A stretch of DNA of 64,000 bases from Rhodospirillaceae bacterium (lineage in GTDB: Bacteria > Pseudomonadota > Alphaproteobacteria > MPNO01 > UBA2964): contig PBIN01000015.1 of assembly GCA_002720855.1 (NCBI GenBank), positions 434,001-498,000 of the forward strand, given 5' to 3'. The translations under genes and the position numbers were made by a program. Position 1 is the stretch's first letter. Every line of letters starts with the position of its first letter. Of the stretch, positions 1 through 8,038 are shown in pieces. The notes under the pieces were generated by a model. The model searched no databases and was not told the origin of the DNA. It worked only from the letters and a program-made list of their open reading frames with translations.

Positions 1-923
1 AGGTCGGGCAATTTACCATTCACCGGTGGCACGTAGGTGACGTGAAAAAACAAGGTGTGGAAGTCATCAACCGGCGTACGTATGATTGCGGAGTAGCGCG
101 GCCAGTTGAATTTTCCGCCCGGCCAAGGCTGGTTCAGAAGAATTATGGTTGGAAAATGCAAATAGTTCGTTCGACCATAATCGCCACGGATTTGAATGGT
201 CTGAATTCCGTCTGCATCTTCATCCCAGTCAACGTCAGGAATTTGACTCCAAACATCTGCACGAGATGATCCTTCTCCATGGAGAATGCCCGTGTGAACC
301 TGATCAACCGAGTTTTCTACGACTTGTAACCAGTGCGCCGGCCAAATGCAGAAATTCTCAACGATGCGAATTCCATCTTCGGCCGCAAATACATCGATGG
401 GCGGGATCTGGGGTGGCTTGCCTTCTCCAAGATATGCCCAAATCAATCCTCCACGTTCTTCTACAGGGTAAGCCAGGTGAGTCATCTTATCCTTGAAACC
501 ACTGGTTGGCGGTTCGCCAGGCATGGCGAGACAGCGGCCTGTCTCGTTGAATGTCCACCCGTGATAGGGACAGGCAAGTCCATGCTCTCGCGGGCGGCCA
601 TATTCGAGTGAAGAGCTCCTATGAGGACAACTTATGCCGACCAATCCGAGCACGCCGGACAGGTCACGATACAAAACCAGGTCTTCGCCCAGAACCCGGA
701 CTTTCAGGGGGTCTCCTTTAAAGGTACCAAACTGCTCACCAAACTCGGTCGGCGTGCCGACCCGGTCGTCATACTTCATCAGATCAGGCAATTGGAGTTG
801 TGCCTGTGGACCATCCCAAAGATCCGAAATCGCAATTGGAAACCAAAAAGAACGCAGCCATGCACCGCATTCCGTACCGGGTCCTACCTTGGTCAATCGA
901 TCATTATCTTGAGTACTGAGCAT
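1..923 (-). CDS. Rieske 2Fe-2S aromatic oxygenase, alpha-type (partial, runs off left edge)
   Basis: The reverse strand stays open from an ATG at 923 to base 1, giving 307 residues without a stop, so the gene is cut only by the window edge. The Rieske cluster ligands are visible as C99-P-H101 and C118-P-Y-H121-G-W. The mononuclear iron site follows as D207-x2-H210-x4-H215 (start of the catalytic domain). In this family the Rieske centre passes electrons to the non-haem iron, which activates O2 on an aromatic or related substrate. The substrate is unknown. The C-terminal part and the third iron ligand lie outside the window. The domain order and the 17-residue spacing between Rieske motifs are normal. 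No ferredoxin partner is visible nearby. Confidence 0.9.
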   Translation of the reverse strand, partial: MLSTQDNDRLTKVGPGTECGAWLRSFWFPIAISDLWDGPQAQLQLPDLMKYDDRVGTPTEFGEQFGTFKGDPLKVRVLGEDLVLYRDLSGVLGLVGISCPHRSSSLEYGRPREHGLACPYHGWTFNETGRCLAMPGEPPTSGFKDKMTHLAYPVEERGGLIWAYLGEGKPPQIPPIDVFAAEDGIRIVENFCIWPAHWLQVVENSVDQVHTGILHGEGSSRADVWSQIPDVDWDEDADGIQTIQIRGDYGRTNYLHFPTIILLNQPWPGGKFNWPRYSAIIRTPVDDFHTLFFHVTYVPPVNGKLPD

Positions 924-1098
924 CAGCTATTTCCCTCTGTCCTGACCATCTGTTTGCTATCTTTGTGCTAGGCACAAATCGCAAACTAAACGATGCGCTC
1001 GGAGCCTCTTTCGTGCCCCTTTGACTGAATATTTCTAGATTTTTGTTAACACGTCCAGCCGCATCGGGCCAAGGCCGGATTATCTGTGGCTAGGATCG

Positions 1099-1136
1099 AA
1101 AACGAATGGCTCCGCAGTTTATCGCCAAGCCATTCG
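1099..1136 (-). terminator. Intrinsic terminator of the tRNA-Ala gene
   Basis: Just downstream of the tRNA 3' end on the reverse strand there is a perfect 9-bp inverted repeat (CGAATGGCT at 1103-1111 against AGCCATTCG at 1128-1136, plus-strand reading). On the reverse strand it is followed by TTTT (1099-1102). The loop is long, 16 nt, which lowers confidence a little. Position right after the tRNA supports the call. Confidence 0.6.
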
Positions 1137-1144
1137 AAAAGAAT

Positions 1145-1220
1145 TGGTGGAGGTAAGCGGAGTCGAACCGCTGACCTTCTGATTGCGAACCAGACGCTCT
1201 CCCAACTGAGCTATACCCCC
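1145..1220 (-). tRNA. tRNA-Ala (anticodon CGC)
   Basis: A 76-nt cloverleaf can be folded on the reverse strand. The acceptor stem is GGGGGTA/TACCTCC, the D-stem GCTC/GAGC, the anticodon stem TCTGG/TCAGA around the loop TTCGCAA, and the T-arm carries GGTTCGA-type sequence; CCA is encoded. Loop positions 34-36 are CGC, reading GCG alanine codons. The acceptor stem has a G3:U70 wobble pair, the classic identity element for alanyl-tRNA synthetase, so codon identity and synthetase identity agree. Confidence 0.95.
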
Positions 1221-1234
1221 ACCGGAACGCCGGG

Positions 1235-1263
1235 AATGTGCTTTTCCGGGTTATGATTGTCAA
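1235..1263 (-). promoter_or_regulatory. Likely promoter of tRNA-Ala
   Basis: On the reverse strand a perfect -35 hexamer TTGACA (1263-1258) is followed after 17 bases by CACATT (1240-1235) as a weak -10. The -35 lies 38 bases ahead of the mature tRNA 5' end, which is the distance expected for transcription starting just upstream of the tRNA. Strong -35 with weak -10 is common for alphaproteobacterial stable-RNA promoters; the -10 assignment is tentative. Confidence 0.45.
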
Positions 1264-1382
1264 GATATTCGCTTGTTCGTTGCCACCGGAATCTTGAACC
1301 GAGTCGTCGGGATGGATAGGATTTGTCAATCGTTGCGGGCTTGGGCTGCGCAACTCCAACCCGTCCGCGGAGTTTCAGAAAT

Positions 1383-1685
1383 ATGATCATTATCGACCCT
1401 CTCATTCGCGTCGCGATCATTGCAGTCGATCTGTATATCTGGGTCGTCATTATCGGAGCGATTTTGAGCTGGCTGATCGCCTTTAACGTCATCAATACGT
1501 CGAACCAACTTGTCTATACGATTACCGATTTCCTGTACCGGATCACAGAACCGGCTTTGCGGCCGATCAGGCGCGTGATACCGAATTTTGGCGGTATCGA
1601 TATTTCACCTATCGTGTTGATTCTGGGCCTTATCTTTCTGCAGATGGTGCTCGGTAATATTCATCGAGCCTTACTTACAGGTTAG
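1383..1685 (+). CDS. YggT family membrane protein
   Basis: A 100-residue protein with two hydrophobic segments (about residues 8-32 and 73-95) separated by a polar loop containing the EPALRPIRR-type motif typical of YggT (PF02325). In bacteria YggT proteins are linked to envelope or osmotic functions and to Ycf19-like assembly; the exact biochemical role is unsettled. The ATG at 1383 starts the family domain. An upstream in-frame TTG at 1323 would add 20 non-family residues and is less likely. It ends 25 bases before folD on the same strand, a common alphaproteobacterial neighbourhood. The small DUF167 gene often found between yggT and folD is absent here. Confidence 0.85.
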   Translation: MIIIDPLIRVAIIAVDLYIWVVIIGAILSWLIAFNVINTSNQLVYTITDFLYRITEPALRPIRRVIPNFGGIDISPIVLILGLIFLQMVLGNIHRALLTG

Positions 1686-1710
1686 ACGCAGCCCTTTTGG
1701 GAACCGAAAA

Positions 1711-2598
1711 ATGACCACGGCAAAGTTAATTGACGGTAAGGCTTTCGCCGGCCAAATGCGCGAGAACATAGGGAGGCGCGTCGCCTCGTTGAAGGAAGAG
1801 CATGGTCCTGTCCCGGGTCTCGCTGCCGTGCTGGTGGGTGAAGACCCTGCCAGCCAGGTTTATGTCCGCAATAAGGAAAAACAAACAGCGGAAGCTGGGA
1901 TGGCCTCCGTCGGCCGGAAGTTGCAAGCAGATATTTCGCAAGAAGACCTATTGGCCGTCGTCGCCGAACTCAACGCGGACCCGTCCGTTCATGGCATTCT
2001 GGTACAGCTCCCTTTGCCGGACCATATTTCCGACAAGGCGGTGATTGAAACGATCAATGTCGCAAAAGATGTCGACGGATTTCATCCGGTCAATGTTGGT
2101 GCGCTGTCGAGCGGGGACGAAGGGCTGGTGCCGTGCACGCCGCGCGGATGCATGATGCTTCTTAAAGATACGCTGGGTGATTTAACCGGGAAAAATGCTG
2201 TGGTTGTCGGGCGTTCAAACATTGTCGGCAAGCCGATTGCGCAATTACTTCTTGCAGCCAACTGCACGGTCACCATCGCACATTCCCGAACGCAAGACTT
2301 ACCGGGTCTATGCCGCACCGCAGATATTCTCATTGCCGCCGTTGGGCGTGCTCAAATGATCAAGGGTGATTGGATCAAGCCCGGCGCTACCGTGATCGAT
2401 GTGGGAATCAATCGTATTGATGCCGATGACGGCAAATCACGACTTGTCGGCGATGTCGATTTCAATGAAGCGGCTCAGGTCGCTGGCGCGATCACGCCAG
2501 TGCCCGGCGGCGTCGGTCCTATGACCATCGCCTGTTTACTTGAAAATACGCTGATTGCCTGCTGCCGCCAGAACGGGCTTGAGGTGCCAGGAGCTTAG
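1711..2598 (+). CDS. folD: Bifunctional methylenetetrahydrofolate dehydrogenase / methenyl-THF cyclohydrolase FolD
   Basis: A 295-residue cytosolic enzyme of C1 metabolism that interconverts 5,10-methylene-THF, 5,10-methenyl-THF and 10-formyl-THF using NADP. Family signatures are all present: the YVRNKEK catalytic lysine region (about residue 50-57), the DVDGFHP motif, the nucleotide-binding GRSNIVGKP loop (about 167-175), the VDVGINR stretch and the C-terminal [10 protein letters not shown] signature. Length matches the family. It follows yggT at 25 bases and probably shares its transcript. The next gene is convergent, ending 4 bases away. Confidence 0.97.
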   Translation: MTTAKLIDGKAFAGQMRENIGRRVASLKEEHGPVPGLAAVLVGEDPASQVYVRNKEKQTAEAGMASVGRKLQADISQEDLLAVVAELNADPSVHGILVQLPLPDHISDKAVIETINVAKDVDGFHPVNVGALSSGDEGLVPCTPRGCMMLLKDTLGDLTGKNAVVVGRSNIVGKPIAQLLLAANCTVTIAHSRTQDLPGLCRTADILIAAVGRAQMIKGDWIKPGATVIDVGINRIDADDGKSRLVGDVDFNEAAQVAGAITPVPGGVGPMTIACLLENTLIACCRQNGLEVPGA

Positions 2599-2601
2599 GC
2601 T

Positions 2602-3033
2602 TTACTCATCGCCCTCAGGCGGTGGACCTTCCTTCCGCGCGCCACCCCAGCCAGTGTGGGTGATATCGAAGATTGTGCCGTTGGGATCGGAGAACTTCAT
2701 TTCGTAATAAACGTTGTCGCCCGCCATTTCCCCCATAAACCAGTCGCCGCCATTTTCCTTGATTTTCTTTTCACTATCTTCGACGTCATCGACCCAAAAA
2801 CCAAAGTGATGCACTCCGAACCAGTCCTTGGTTTTACCTTCGCCCATCGGGCGATCATCCTTGTAGCGCAGCAAAGCGAGATTGACCGTTCCATCTGTAA
2901 GATAAACGCCATCGGCCATCGGCGCTTTTACCGAAGTGACCTTTTCCATGCCAAAGGCCGACATGTAAAACTCAGCTGATTTTTCCGGATCGGGAACTGA
3001 AATCGCCAGATGGCGGAGTTTACCTTTTGCCAT
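2602..3033 (-). CDS. VOC (glyoxalase/dioxygenase superfamily) protein
   Basis: A 143-residue single-domain VOC protein. It begins with the typical LRHLAISVPDPEKSAEFY beta-alpha motif and repeats the fold at VHHFGFWVDDVEDSEK, ending with SDPNGTIFDI. Likely metal ligands are the two motif histidines and a late acidic residue. Members include glyoxalase I, extradiol dioxygenases and epimerases; single-domain forms dimerise to build the active site. Its ATG overlaps the TAA of the upstream amidohydrolase (shared base 3033), so the two are translationally coupled and probably act in one pathway. Which reaction it catalyses cannot be told from sequence alone. Confidence 0.8.
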   Translation of the reverse strand: MAKGKLRHLAISVPDPEKSAEFYMSAFGMEKVTSVKAPMADGVYLTDGTVNLALLRYKDDRPMGEGKTKDWFGVHHFGFWVDDVEDSEKKIKENGGDWFMGEMAGDNVYYEMKFSDPNGTIFDITHTGWGGARKEGPPPEGDE

Positions 3034-4148
3034 TATTTCGGTCCTTGAATGTTGAACATTTCAGCGGCGTGGTCCCAAACCACCCGTTGCTTGATCGCCG
3101 GATCAACGCCTTCAAACATTTTGTCGATGGGAATTGAAACATCCGGCCAGGTGCCCTGCGGATGAGGATAGTCGGAACCCCAAATCGCAACATCACCAAG
3201 ATTACACCAGTCGAGCTTCATCATTTCACAACCGACGTAATCTTCCTCAAACGTAAAACCGCAATTCCGCTTGGCGTATTCGCTGGGCAGCATTGAAAGC
3301 GGCGCTGACGGATCAGGCGCGCGTTCTTTGGTTTGACGGTCACACCATTCGATCGCGAACGGAACCCAGCCAATACGGCATTCGGAAAACAACACTTTGA
3401 GATTTGGGTGACGCTCGAAAGCACCGCAAAACACGAGTTGTGCAAAAGTATTACAGAGATTGAAGGGTGCGGTAGCAAGGAACGCAATCTGCGCACCGCG
3501 ATGATAAGGCGGCAACGGTGCATCAGCCGCACCACCGATATGAATACAAAGAGGTACGCGCGCTTCCCCCGCCATCGCCCAAAGCGGTTCCCACACTTCA
3601 TCGTATACCGGTTTGGCGACATCGAACGGTGGAAACTCGGCCGCCTTTGCACCGGCCTTGATCATACGCTCCAACTCACGCACGCATTCATCCGGGTACT
3701 TTGTTGGCAGTGCCGGCAAAATGAAGATGCGATCAGGATCGATCTTATTCATTTCCATCGCATAATCATTAAATGCGCGATACACCGCGAACAGTAATTC
3801 AGGATCGCTGACATTCCATTTGCGAACACTGGCGAAGATGACACTTGACCAGACCCTCGACTGGTCCATGTGATCAAGCAGAATCGTTGGATCGGCGGGA
3901 GGTAATGCGCCGTCTGGCAAATCGACACCATGATCGCGAAACGGTTTCAGGAATTGTGTACTGTTTGAACCAGCGGCAGATTTATCCCAGAGTTTGCCTT
4001 CCCAGGTCCATTGCGAGCCGTTCTCACCCTCGATGACCTTGGGGCCGATTTCCTTATATTTCTCGGGCAGGCGGTCCTGCCACAAATCTTTTGGACACCA
4101 ATGCGTATCAAGATGGTTATCCGCCGAAATAAAAAGATATTCAGTCAT
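3033..4148 (-). CDS. Amidohydrolase family protein (COG2159-like, decarboxylase-type)
   Basis: A 371-residue TIM-barrel metalloenzyme of the amidohydrolase_2 family (PF04909). Visible metal-site elements are the N-terminal DNH motif (replacing the classical HxH), CIHIGG near the middle, the SECRIGW acid and the late WGSDYPHPQG aspartate. This pattern occurs in the group that holds ACMSD, resorcylate and carboxyvanillate decarboxylases and their many uncharacterised relatives. The start is placed at the ATG at 4148, which has a GGAG about 10 bases upstream; a TTG at 4163 would add five residues. It is coupled to the VOC gene after it. Ring-cleavage-product or aromatic-acid decarboxylation is a reasonable guess only. 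Confidence 0.82.
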   Translation of the reverse strand: MTEYLFISADNHLDTHWCPKDLWQDRLPEKYKEIGPKVIEGENGSQWTWEGKLWDKSAAGSNSTQFLKPFRDHGVDLPDGALPPADPTILLDHMDQSRVWSSVIFASVRKWNVSDPELLFAVYRAFNDYAMEMNKIDPDRIFILPALPTKYPDECVRELERMIKAGAKAAEFPPFDVAKPVYDEVWEPLWAMAGEARVPLCIHIGGAADAPLPPYHRGAQIAFLATAPFNLCNTFAQLVFCGAFERHPNLKVLFSECRIGWVPFAIEWCDRQTKERAPDPSAPLSMLPSEYAKRNCGFTFEEDYVGCEMMKLDWCNLGDVAIWGSDYPHPQGTWPDVSIPIDKMFEGVDPAIKQRVVWDHAAEMFNIQGPK

Positions 4149-4211
4149 CCGACGCGACTCCAAAGAATTATATGTTTGCTGCAGATACAGTCACCTAAAG
4201 CCCTGATGTCG

Positions 4212-5084
4212 TCAAGCTGACCGCCGCGCTTCGCGCCGGGTTATGATCATAACGGCGACAAATATGAAGGCTGCTCCGACCCAGGTTTCCAGATCGGAAT
4301 ATTCGCTGAACAATATCCAGCCAAACGCAGAAGCAATTGGCAGCCGCATAAAATCGACCGGTGCCAACAGGCTGGCGTCCGCGACTTTCATGCCGCGTGC
4401 CAAAAAGATATGTCCGAGCGTTCCAAAAGTACCTATTGCCAGAATCCAGCCAAGTTGGTCCCAACTCGGCCAGATCCAATCCGGAATCGCGAGTACCAAA
4501 GCAAACGGCACCAAGGCCAAATTCATATAAAAGATAAGTACCGCACCGCTAATGTTGAGCGCGACATGTTTGGTGATCAGCTGCACGGAAGCGTTCGACA
4601 TCGCTGAGACCAGAATGCCAATAATCAGGGGATTAAACGGGACATAGCCGGGACGGATAATGATCAGCGCACCGACAAATCCGATAAAAACCGCACTCCA
4701 GCGCCATATGCCAACCCTTTCCCGCAATACAAGGGCAGCACCGATTACGACAAATATAGGGTGAGTGAACTGGACCGCCGTAACGTCGGAAACCGACATG
4801 CCGGTGAGCGCCAGAAACCAGCATAAGACGCCAACAACCGAAATCAGGCTTCGCCACATCACGAGCTTCCACTCCGCGGGGCGCAGAATCTCGGGTTCGA
4901 CGCGAACGGTATGCAATAGCCACGGCATCAGGACCAGCAACCCCATTACGCCCCGGAAGAAAACCAGCTGTGGTCCAGAGTATCCGTCGAAACTCAGATA
5001 ACGTACCGCCGCCATCATCGCGCACATCGATGTGGTCTGTGCAAGCATCCACAACATGCCACGCACCGGCGGTGAAAGAATCAT
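4212..5084 (-). CDS. EamA/DMT family transporter
   Basis: A 290-residue inner-membrane protein with about ten hydrophobic helices in two EamA repeats (first repeat about 10-140, second about 150-285). Each repeat shows the family pattern, with RxxxG near the end of helix 2 and P-rich turns such as IIIRPGYVPF. DMT/EamA carriers export or import small metabolites (amino acids, nucleotides, organic acids); the substrate is not predictable. It lies upstream of and in the same direction as the amidohydrolase-VOC pair (63 bases), suggesting a role in moving a substrate or product of that pathway. It is one of six EamA genes in this window. Confidence 0.85.
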   Translation of the reverse strand: MILSPPVRGMLWMLAQTTSMCAMMAAVRYLSFDGYSGPQLVFFRGVMGLLVLMPWLLHTVRVEPEILRPAEWKLVMWRSLISVVGVLCWFLALTGMSVSDVTAVQFTHPIFVVIGAALVLRERVGIWRWSAVFIGFVGALIIIRPGYVPFNPLIIGILVSAMSNASVQLITKHVALNISGAVLIFYMNLALVPFALVLAIPDWIWPSWDQLGWILAIGTFGTLGHIFLARGMKVADASLLAPVDFMRLPIASAFGWILFSEYSDLETWVGAAFIFVAVMIITRREARRSA

Positions 5085-5146
5085 TGGGTGCTTTCCAGTT
5101 ATCAGACTATTTGTGAATTACCGTGCTGTGCCGCGAATGGCCAAAA

Positions 5147-6328
5147 TTATGCCTGAGCCGCCATCGGACCCTGCATGGGCAAATCGGCGGCCTCGTCGAG
5201 GCGCTTCCATTGCTTGGTCGGTTTACCGTCACGGAAGGCACACAGCTCACGCCATAAAATCCGCCGCAGGAAAACGACGCCCGCGTCAGAGGTTGCTAGA
5301 TATTCATTTGACCGATCTGCAATTGGACCCTGCCCGACCTGCGCAAGATAATCCTGGGCGCTCAGCAATTGCATAAAAGTGTCGTCGGGAAATTTTTGCT
5401 CCTCGAACAATTCGCGGTGCAGCGCCATTGATGAATAGTCTTCGGCCTTTTCCTTACAATAGGACAGGAACTTTTCATCCTCCTCGGCACTAATCCTGGG
5501 GCGGCTATAAATCATCAGTCTTTTGGTTACGGTATCGCTTACCGGCACCTGCCAAAGCAGCAAGTTCATCCACGGATCCTCCGGCCCCATCGTCGGCTGG
5601 AGAATGTGATTGTTGTTGGGAAAGGTCCAGTCGGTGGCCCGAATATTGTCAGGGCCGCGAATGGCCACAAGACGAATGCCGGCATCGGTTTCGTAACATT
5701 CGAGTTTGGGCATGTCAGTGGTTACGGTTGCCCCAAACGTACCGACGCGTCCTTTTTGGTGGACAAAGCTGACATGGGCAGGGTCGAGCGAGTTCTCCAC
5801 CGACTGCAGCCAATTGCAGGGCCAGTCTTCCTCGGTAACATGGACAATCCGGTCTTCCTCTTCCAACGCGTCCTTGCGCGGCAAATCAAATTCCGGCGCT
5901 TCATCGTCGCCCATATAAGCAAATATCAAACCGCTATAATCACGGGCCGGATATGTCTTGATGCAGATGTCTTCGGGTGGCGCCTCTTCGGGTTCAGCCG
6001 GACGTTCAACACATTTGCCATCCTGATCATATTTCCAGCCATGATAGATGCAGCGAATGGCTTCACCCTCTACCCAACCCGTATGCAAAACTGTTCCGCG
6101 ATGCGGGCACCGCCCGACAGTGAGATAAGGTTGGCCGCTCTCGCCGCGATACAGATTAAATTCCTCACCAAAGAATGTGACGCCATACGACTTGCCTTTT
6201 TCCACGCGATGGGAACGGGCGATCGGATGCCAGAATCCTCTCATAAACGCACCCATATCGGTGCCCTTTTCGATGAGAGGAAGCTGACGCAGCCTGTCGG
6301 CGCGCGATACGTATGCCTCTGTGGCCAT
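5147..6328 (-). CDS. Rieske 2Fe-2S aromatic ring-hydroxylating oxygenase, alpha-type
   Basis: A 393-residue oxygenase. Rieske ligands are C74-P-H76 and C93-I-Y-H96-G-W; the catalytic iron motif is D182-x2-H185-x4-H190. The rest matches the catalytic domain of homo-oligomeric (alpha-only) terminal oxygenases related to the phthalate/carbazole-type group. It needs an external reductase or ferredoxin, which is not encoded in the window. The ATG at 6328 has a good AGAGG ribosome site. It sits between two amidohydrolase/VOC blocks, divergent from the right-hand one with a 143-base gap that should hold promoters for both. This position suggests it supplies the hydroxylated intermediate processed by the neighbours. 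Confidence 0.92.
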   Translation of the reverse strand: MATEAYVSRADRLRQLPLIEKGTDMGAFMRGFWHPIARSHRVEKGKSYGVTFFGEEFNLYRGESGQPYLTVGRCPHRGTVLHTGWVEGEAIRCIYHGWKYDQDGKCVERPAEPEEAPPEDICIKTYPARDYSGLIFAYMGDDEAPEFDLPRKDALEEEDRIVHVTEEDWPCNWLQSVENSLDPAHVSFVHQKGRVGTFGATVTTDMPKLECYETDAGIRLVAIRGPDNIRATDWTFPNNNHILQPTMGPEDPWMNLLLWQVPVSDTVTKRLMIYSRPRISAEEDEKFLSYCKEKAEDYSSMALHRELFEEQKFPDDTFMQLLSAQDYLAQVGQGPIADRSNEYLATSDAGVVFLRRILWRELCAFRDGKPTKQWKRLDEAADLPMQGPMAAQA

Positions 6329-6471
6329 TTTAACCTCTGTACATTCTTTCAGATCGGATTCTAGGCAAATTTAAAGAGCTAAAACAACCGTCGGACTTAT
6401 TCCAGCACGACACTGGTTTACCGGTAGGCGATCTCGTGGAATCCTGAACGGCAAATTAAGAGGATCGTGCC

Positions 6472-7425
6472 ATGTCCGTTTCCCGTATCGATGTGCATCA
6501 CCATGTCCTTCCAGAATTCTATAAAGACGCACAACGCGCGGTCGGAATTTCGGGAACGGCCTATCGCGGCTTTCCAGACTGGACACCGGAAAAATCGCTT
6601 GCGCTGATGTCAGCAGAAAACATTGGGACGGCAATTTTATCTTTTACCTCCCCCGGCATTTACTTCGGCGATATTGCTGTTACCCGCGATCTGGCTAAAC
6701 AGTGTAACGATTATCTCGCGCAACTTGCCACCGATCATCCGGGCCGGTTCGGCGGGTTTGCTTTTCTGCCGCTTCCCGATATCGATGCGTCGCTACGCGA
6801 AATAGAGCGCGTCCTTGACGTTCTGAACCTCGACGGCATCACATTGCTGACCAGCATTGATGAAAAATATATCGGCCACCCCGACTTCGAACCGATTTAT
6901 GAAGAGCTCAATCGACGCCAGGCGGTGACTTTCATTCACCCGTGCTATCCGCCGGGCACGGAAGCGCAAGGCTGGGATATTCCCCGAATGATTATCGATT
7001 ACCCGTTCGAGACAACACGGGTTGCCACTAATCTTATATTTAAGGGTGTGATGGAGCGGATGCCCGATATCCGGTTTATTCTGTCGCACTCCGGCGGCAC
7101 CCTGCCGTTTCTAATGCACCGAATAGCGATTTTCGACAAACAGACGCCGTTTCAGGACAACTATCCCAAGGGTGCGATGGAATATGTAAAGCGGTTCTAC
7201 TTTGATACCGCATTGTCGGGCGACAAAATTATCCTTGATGGTTTGTCCGGCGTCGTTGATCCATCTCGCATTCTGTTTGGCTCTGACTATCCTTATGTGT
7301 CGGAAGATGTCGTTGAGATTGAGACCGGCGGATTCGACTCTTATGATGCGTTTAACAAAGAAGTGCGGAAGGCAATCAACCGCGACAATGCAGAAATTTT
7401 ATTTCCGCGATTTGCAGAGAAGTAA
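6472..7425 (+). CDS. ACMSD-like amidohydrolase (metal-dependent decarboxylase/hydratase type)
   Basis: A 317-residue TIM-barrel metalloenzyme. Ligands match the ACMSD branch: HHH (HxH) at residues about 8-10, FIHPCYPPG in the middle, LSHSGGTLPF and the late FGSDYPY aspartate. Related enzymes decarboxylate aminocarboxymuconate semialdehyde, resorcylates or carboxyvanillate, or hydrate oxalomesaconate. The ATG has GAGG 9 bases upstream. It is followed by a VOC gene after 8 bases and a third amidohydrolase, forming a plus-strand operon. The order hints at ring cleavage followed by decarboxylation, which is inference. The exact substrate is not evident. Confidence 0.87.
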   Translation: MSVSRIDVHHHVLPEFYKDAQRAVGISGTAYRGFPDWTPEKSLALMSAENIGTAILSFTSPGIYFGDIAVTRDLAKQCNDYLAQLATDHPGRFGGFAFLPLPDIDASLREIERVLDVLNLDGITLLTSIDEKYIGHPDFEPIYEELNRRQAVTFIHPCYPPGTEAQGWDIPRMIIDYPFETTRVATNLIFKGVMERMPDIRFILSHSGGTLPFLMHRIAIFDKQTPFQDNYPKGAMEYVKRFYFDTALSGDKIILDGLSGVVDPSRILFGSDYPYVSEDVVEIETGGFDSYDAFNKEVRKAINRDNAEILFPRFAEK

Positions 7426-7433
7426 GAACGCAC

Positions 7434-8015
7434 ATGGCAGCCGAACTAAATCCTATGACCCGTGGGGTCCATCATCTGGCGCTTACCACTGAAGACATGA
7501 AGGCAACGACAGAATTTTTCGTCGATATCGTCGGCATGCCGCTTGTGCATGCAATGAAAGTACCTGCCGGACTAGGTACCGGCCCGCTTAATCGAGGCAA
7601 CCCGCCTTACGAGGAAATTCGCCATTATTTTTTCGATATGGGCAATGACAGTCTTCTTGCTTTTTTCGAAATTCCCAAAGGCGAAGAACCTGTTGCAAAC
7701 CGCAATGCTATCGGCGGCATGCAACATGTCGCCTTTACGGTGACCGAACAGCGTTTCAAAGAGATCGAACGGCGCCTTAAGGATAACGGTATCGACTATA
7801 ACGGCCCGACCCCACAACTCCCCGGTTTGATCGGCATTTATTTTTTTGATCCGAACGGCATCCGGATGGAAATGGCCTGTCAGCCCGCTGATGGCGAAAG
7901 CCCCGATGTCATGAAGTGCAACACACAGACCAGAGCGGTTGCACGCGCCGAGCTTGAAACACTCACCGATGATGGTGAATGGATCGACAGCATGCTAAAA
8001 AATCTCAACGATTAA
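7434..8015 (+). CDS. VOC family protein, extradiol-dioxygenase-like
   Basis: A 193-residue VOC protein with motifs GVHHLALTT at the N-terminus, MQHVAFTV near residue 100 and YFFDPNGIRMEM near residue 140. The two histidines and the glutamate form the 2-His-1-carboxylate set expected of metal-binding VOC enzymes such as type I extradiol dioxygenases. A C-terminal tail of about 45 residues is polar and not part of the fold. It starts 8 bases after the preceding amidohydrolase and lies 23 bases before the next, so one transcript is likely. A ring-cleavage role fits the context; glyoxalase-like isomerisation is the alternative. Confidence 0.8.
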   Translation: MAAELNPMTRGVHHLALTTEDMKATTEFFVDIVGMPLVHAMKVPAGLGTGPLNRGNPPYEEIRHYFFDMGNDSLLAFFEIPKGEEPVANRNAIGGMQHVAFTVTEQRFKEIERRLKDNGIDYNGPTPQLPGLIGIYFFDPNGIRMEMACQPADGESPDVMKCNTQTRAVARAELETLTDDGEWIDSMLKNLND

Positions 8016-8038
8016 AAAATACCGGCCGGGAGGAAAAA

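Noticed and set aside
5606-6364. A 252-codon open frame on the plus strand opposite the Rieske oxygenase
   Set aside because: It is antisense to a gene with clear Rieske and iron motifs, has no recognisable domain and no ribosome site; long antisense frames are common in this composition.
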